From: Pasteuria penetrans
GTDB lineage: Bacteria; Bacillota; Bacilli; Thermoactinomycetales; Thermoactinomycetaceae
DNA: 64,000 nt
Reading direction: 5' to 3'
Assembly: GCF_900538055.1 (NCBI RefSeq)
Contig: NZ_UZAC03000001.1
Coordinates: 310,001-374,000 of the forward strand
Positions 62,471 through 64,000 of the stretch are shown here, one piece after another. Every line of letters starts with the position of its first letter. The first letter of the stretch is position 1. The notes under the pieces are model-generated. The model searched no databases. It worked only from the letters and a program-made list of their open reading frames with translations, and was not told the DNA's origin. Position numbers and translations under genes: made by a program.

Positions 62471-64000
62471 ATGTGGACCAGTAGGTGGAGCGGAGGAGTA
62501 GGGAAAAGTCTCCTATGGAGGAGTATAGTGGGATTTGTCGTGTTTTTTTTCTCCCTTGTTTCGTATCTTCGCATAGCACCCTTGCCTGCAGCGACGACGA
62601 AATCCCCTTCCTTAATTTATGATGCCAATGGTAAAGTTTTTGATCAACTGGGGTCAGGTCCCCTTCGTGAATCGGTGGTACTCAATCGTCTTCCCCATGC
62701 TGTAGTATTGGCCACCCTGGTTGCAGAGGATCGTTCCTTTTATCAACACTTTGGTTTCTCGTTGCGTGGGATCCTGCGCGCGTTATGGAACAATTTGCGT
62801 CATGGGGGGATAGTGGAGGGGGCCAGTACCATTACACAGCAGTTAGCCCGTAATTTGTATTTGGATCATCAACGCACATGGTGGCGCAAACTACGAGAGG
62901 CTATTTATACCCTGCAGTTGGAAATACAACTGGACAAGGAAAAGCTGTTAGAAATGTATCTCAGTACGGTATATTATGGGCAAGGAGCCTACGGGATCAA
63001 TCGGGCCGCCAATATTTATTTTGGGAAGTCGGTATACGACATTACATTGGCAGAATCAGCCTTTTTAGCTTCCCTACCACGTGGTCCACTTCATTATTCT
63101 CCGTACCAACATTGGCAGAGAATTCATTCGAGACAGCAATACATACTGAGTTTGATGGAAAAATATCATATGGTTTCCCCACAGCAGGTAAGGGAGGCCT
63201 GTTTAGAAAAATTAAACCTAAAGTTCACTCCGGTTTCCCATGGCTCCCCCGCCAGTTATGTACGAGGACCCATTCTAACACAAGTGACACGATTGTTAGG
63301 ATTGAATGAAGAGGCAGTTAGTCAGGGTGGCTTGCGGATTTATACAACGATTGATGAGCGTTTGCAGAGGAAAGCAGAGTCAATCGTTGCTAATTATATA
63401 GAAAAATATGGGGGTTTACAAGGTGCTTTGGTGGCTGTTGATCCGCGTGTAGGGGCTACACGGGTTTTAGTAGGAGGCCGGGATCCGGTCAAGGCACCCT
63501 ATCATCGAGTTTTTGCGCGACGCCAACCGGGTTCTACTTTTAAATCATTTCTCTATCTACTTGCCCTGGAAAAGGGTTTTACACCGGTAACGCAGATGGA
63601 TAGTGTTCCTACTGTTTTTTCCTACGAAGGTGGATCCTATCAACCGGCAAATTATCAACACCGCTACGCAAATCGTCCAATTACTATGCGTGAGGCTATT
63701 GCTCATTCGGATAATATCTATGCCGTGAATACCTATTTTCGATTGGGTGGAGAGGAGAGTATAGACTTTGCAAGGCGCCTGGGAATTGTGAGTCCTATAC
63801 AACCAACCCCCTCCCTAGCACTCGGGAGTTATGGTGTGACCCCATGGGAATTAACCGAAGCTTATACTACGGTAGCTGCGCAGGGCATCCATCGTCCATT
63901 ACAATTGATTACGAGGGTGGAGGATGCGTTGGGTCGTGTCCTCTATTCCGTCAGACCGCAGCAGGAGCGTGTAGTTTCCGAGCAAAATGCCTATGTATTG
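62471..64000 (+). CDS. Class A penicillin-binding protein, PbpF/PbpG-like (partial, runs off the window)
   Basis: An uninterrupted frame of 510 codons from ATG at 62471 to the window edge. There is a short cytoplasmic N-terminus and one helix (SIVGFVVFFFSLVSYLRI). The GT51 glycosyltransferase has the catalytic Glu in VAEDRSFYQHFGFSLRGI, GASTITQQLARNLYL and YLSTVYYGQGAYGINRAA. A transpeptidase domain follows, with SxxK in RQPGSTFKSF and SxN in MREAIAHSDNIYAVNT. The KTG motif must lie beyond 64000. The SDNIYAVNT region and overall form resemble Bacillus PbpF and PbpG, which build germ-cell wall during sporulation. Confidence 0.92.
   Translation, partial: MWTSRWSGGVGKSLLWRSIVGFVVFFFSLVSYLRIAPLPAATTKSPSLIYDANGKVFDQLGSGPLRESVVLNRLPHAVVLATLVAEDRSFYQHFGFSLRGILRALWNNLRHGGIVEGASTITQQLARNLYLDHQRTWWRKLREAIYTLQLEIQLDKEKLLEMYLSTVYYGQGAYGINRAANIYFGKSVYDITLAESAFLASLPRGPLHYSPYQHWQRIHSRQQYILSLMEKYHMVSPQQVREACLEKLNLKFTPVSHGSPASYVRGPILTQVTRLLGLNEEAVSQGGLRIYTTIDERLQRKAESIVANYIEKYGGLQGALVAVDPRVGATRVLVGGRDPVKAPYHRVFARRQPGSTFKSFLYLLALEKGFTPVTQMDSVPTVFSYEGGSYQPANYQHRYANRPITMREAIAHSDNIYAVNTYFRLGGEESIDFARRLGIVSPIQPTPSLALGSYGVTPWELTEAYTTVAAQGIHRPLQLITRVEDALGRVLYSVRPQQERVVSEQNAYVL

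Overview
The window looks like a chromosomal segment of a low-GC Gram-positive, endospore-forming bacterium (Firmicutes, Bacillales-like). The evidence is spo0F, bofA, the sigma-G inhibitor gin/csfB, a PbpF/PbpG-like class A penicillin-binding protein, the RNA polymerase delta subunit rpoE, a large SRP RNA with an Alu domain, and Bacillus-like gene order (dnaX-ebfC-recR-bofA-rrn-csfB-yaaO-tmk; spo0F-fba-tal-murA-glpX; rpoE-pyrG). Compact conserved genes alternate with long AT-rich, IS-littered, decaying stretches. That would suit a host-restricted or obligately parasitic spore former. A relative of Pasteuria or Thermoactinomycetaceae is my guess, not something the sequence proves; the complete 16S gene here would settle it.

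Layout. 1-9000 is an accessory zone: a partial membrane gene, a decayed 5S rRNA copy, IS1182-like and DDE transposases, and a group II intron that carries a second group II intron inside it (twintron, 3755-6295). 9000-10640 holds two paralogous Cys/His-rich small genes with mother-cell-type -10 sequences. 10640-17000 holds rluD-lspA (minus), ileS (plus, eukaryote-like type 2) and two unknown secreted proteins. 17000-25700 is again accessory: IS remnants, a 1.69-kb tandem duplication carrying a seven-TM protein gene, a small bacteriocin-like ORF and a truncated transposase. 25700-39100 is a conserved minus-strand block: csfB-yaaO-tmk, an rRNA operon with two tandem promoters and no spacer tRNA, bofA, recR, ebfC, dnaX, SRP RNA, tRNA-Ser(UGA) and a CorC/HlyC-type protein. 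39100-41150 is decayed. 41150-45650 has rpoE-pyrG (plus) and an M23 peptidase gene with rpmE (minus). 45650-52860 is IS- and intron-rich and carries another seven-TM protein. 52860-57240 is the spo0F-fba-fsa-murA-glpX cluster (minus), ended by a strong terminator. 57680-61310 has an ABC exporter, pgsA and a charged single-pass protein. The window ends inside a sporulation-type PBP.

How the genes work together. The conserved genes are housekeeping (translation, replication and repair, CTP, lipid and wall precursor synthesis, gluconeogenesis) mixed with sporulation control: the Spo0F phosphorelay, SigG inhibition by Gin, pro-SigK control by BofA, and PBP and LysM/M23 wall enzymes. Relative to Bacillus, the spo0F-to-rpmE block appears inverted and rho is absent from its usual place. 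Most notable are the twintron, the Cys/His-rich putative spore-surface pair, a MurA homologue lacking its catalytic residues, the seven-TM family and the bacteriocin-like peptide.
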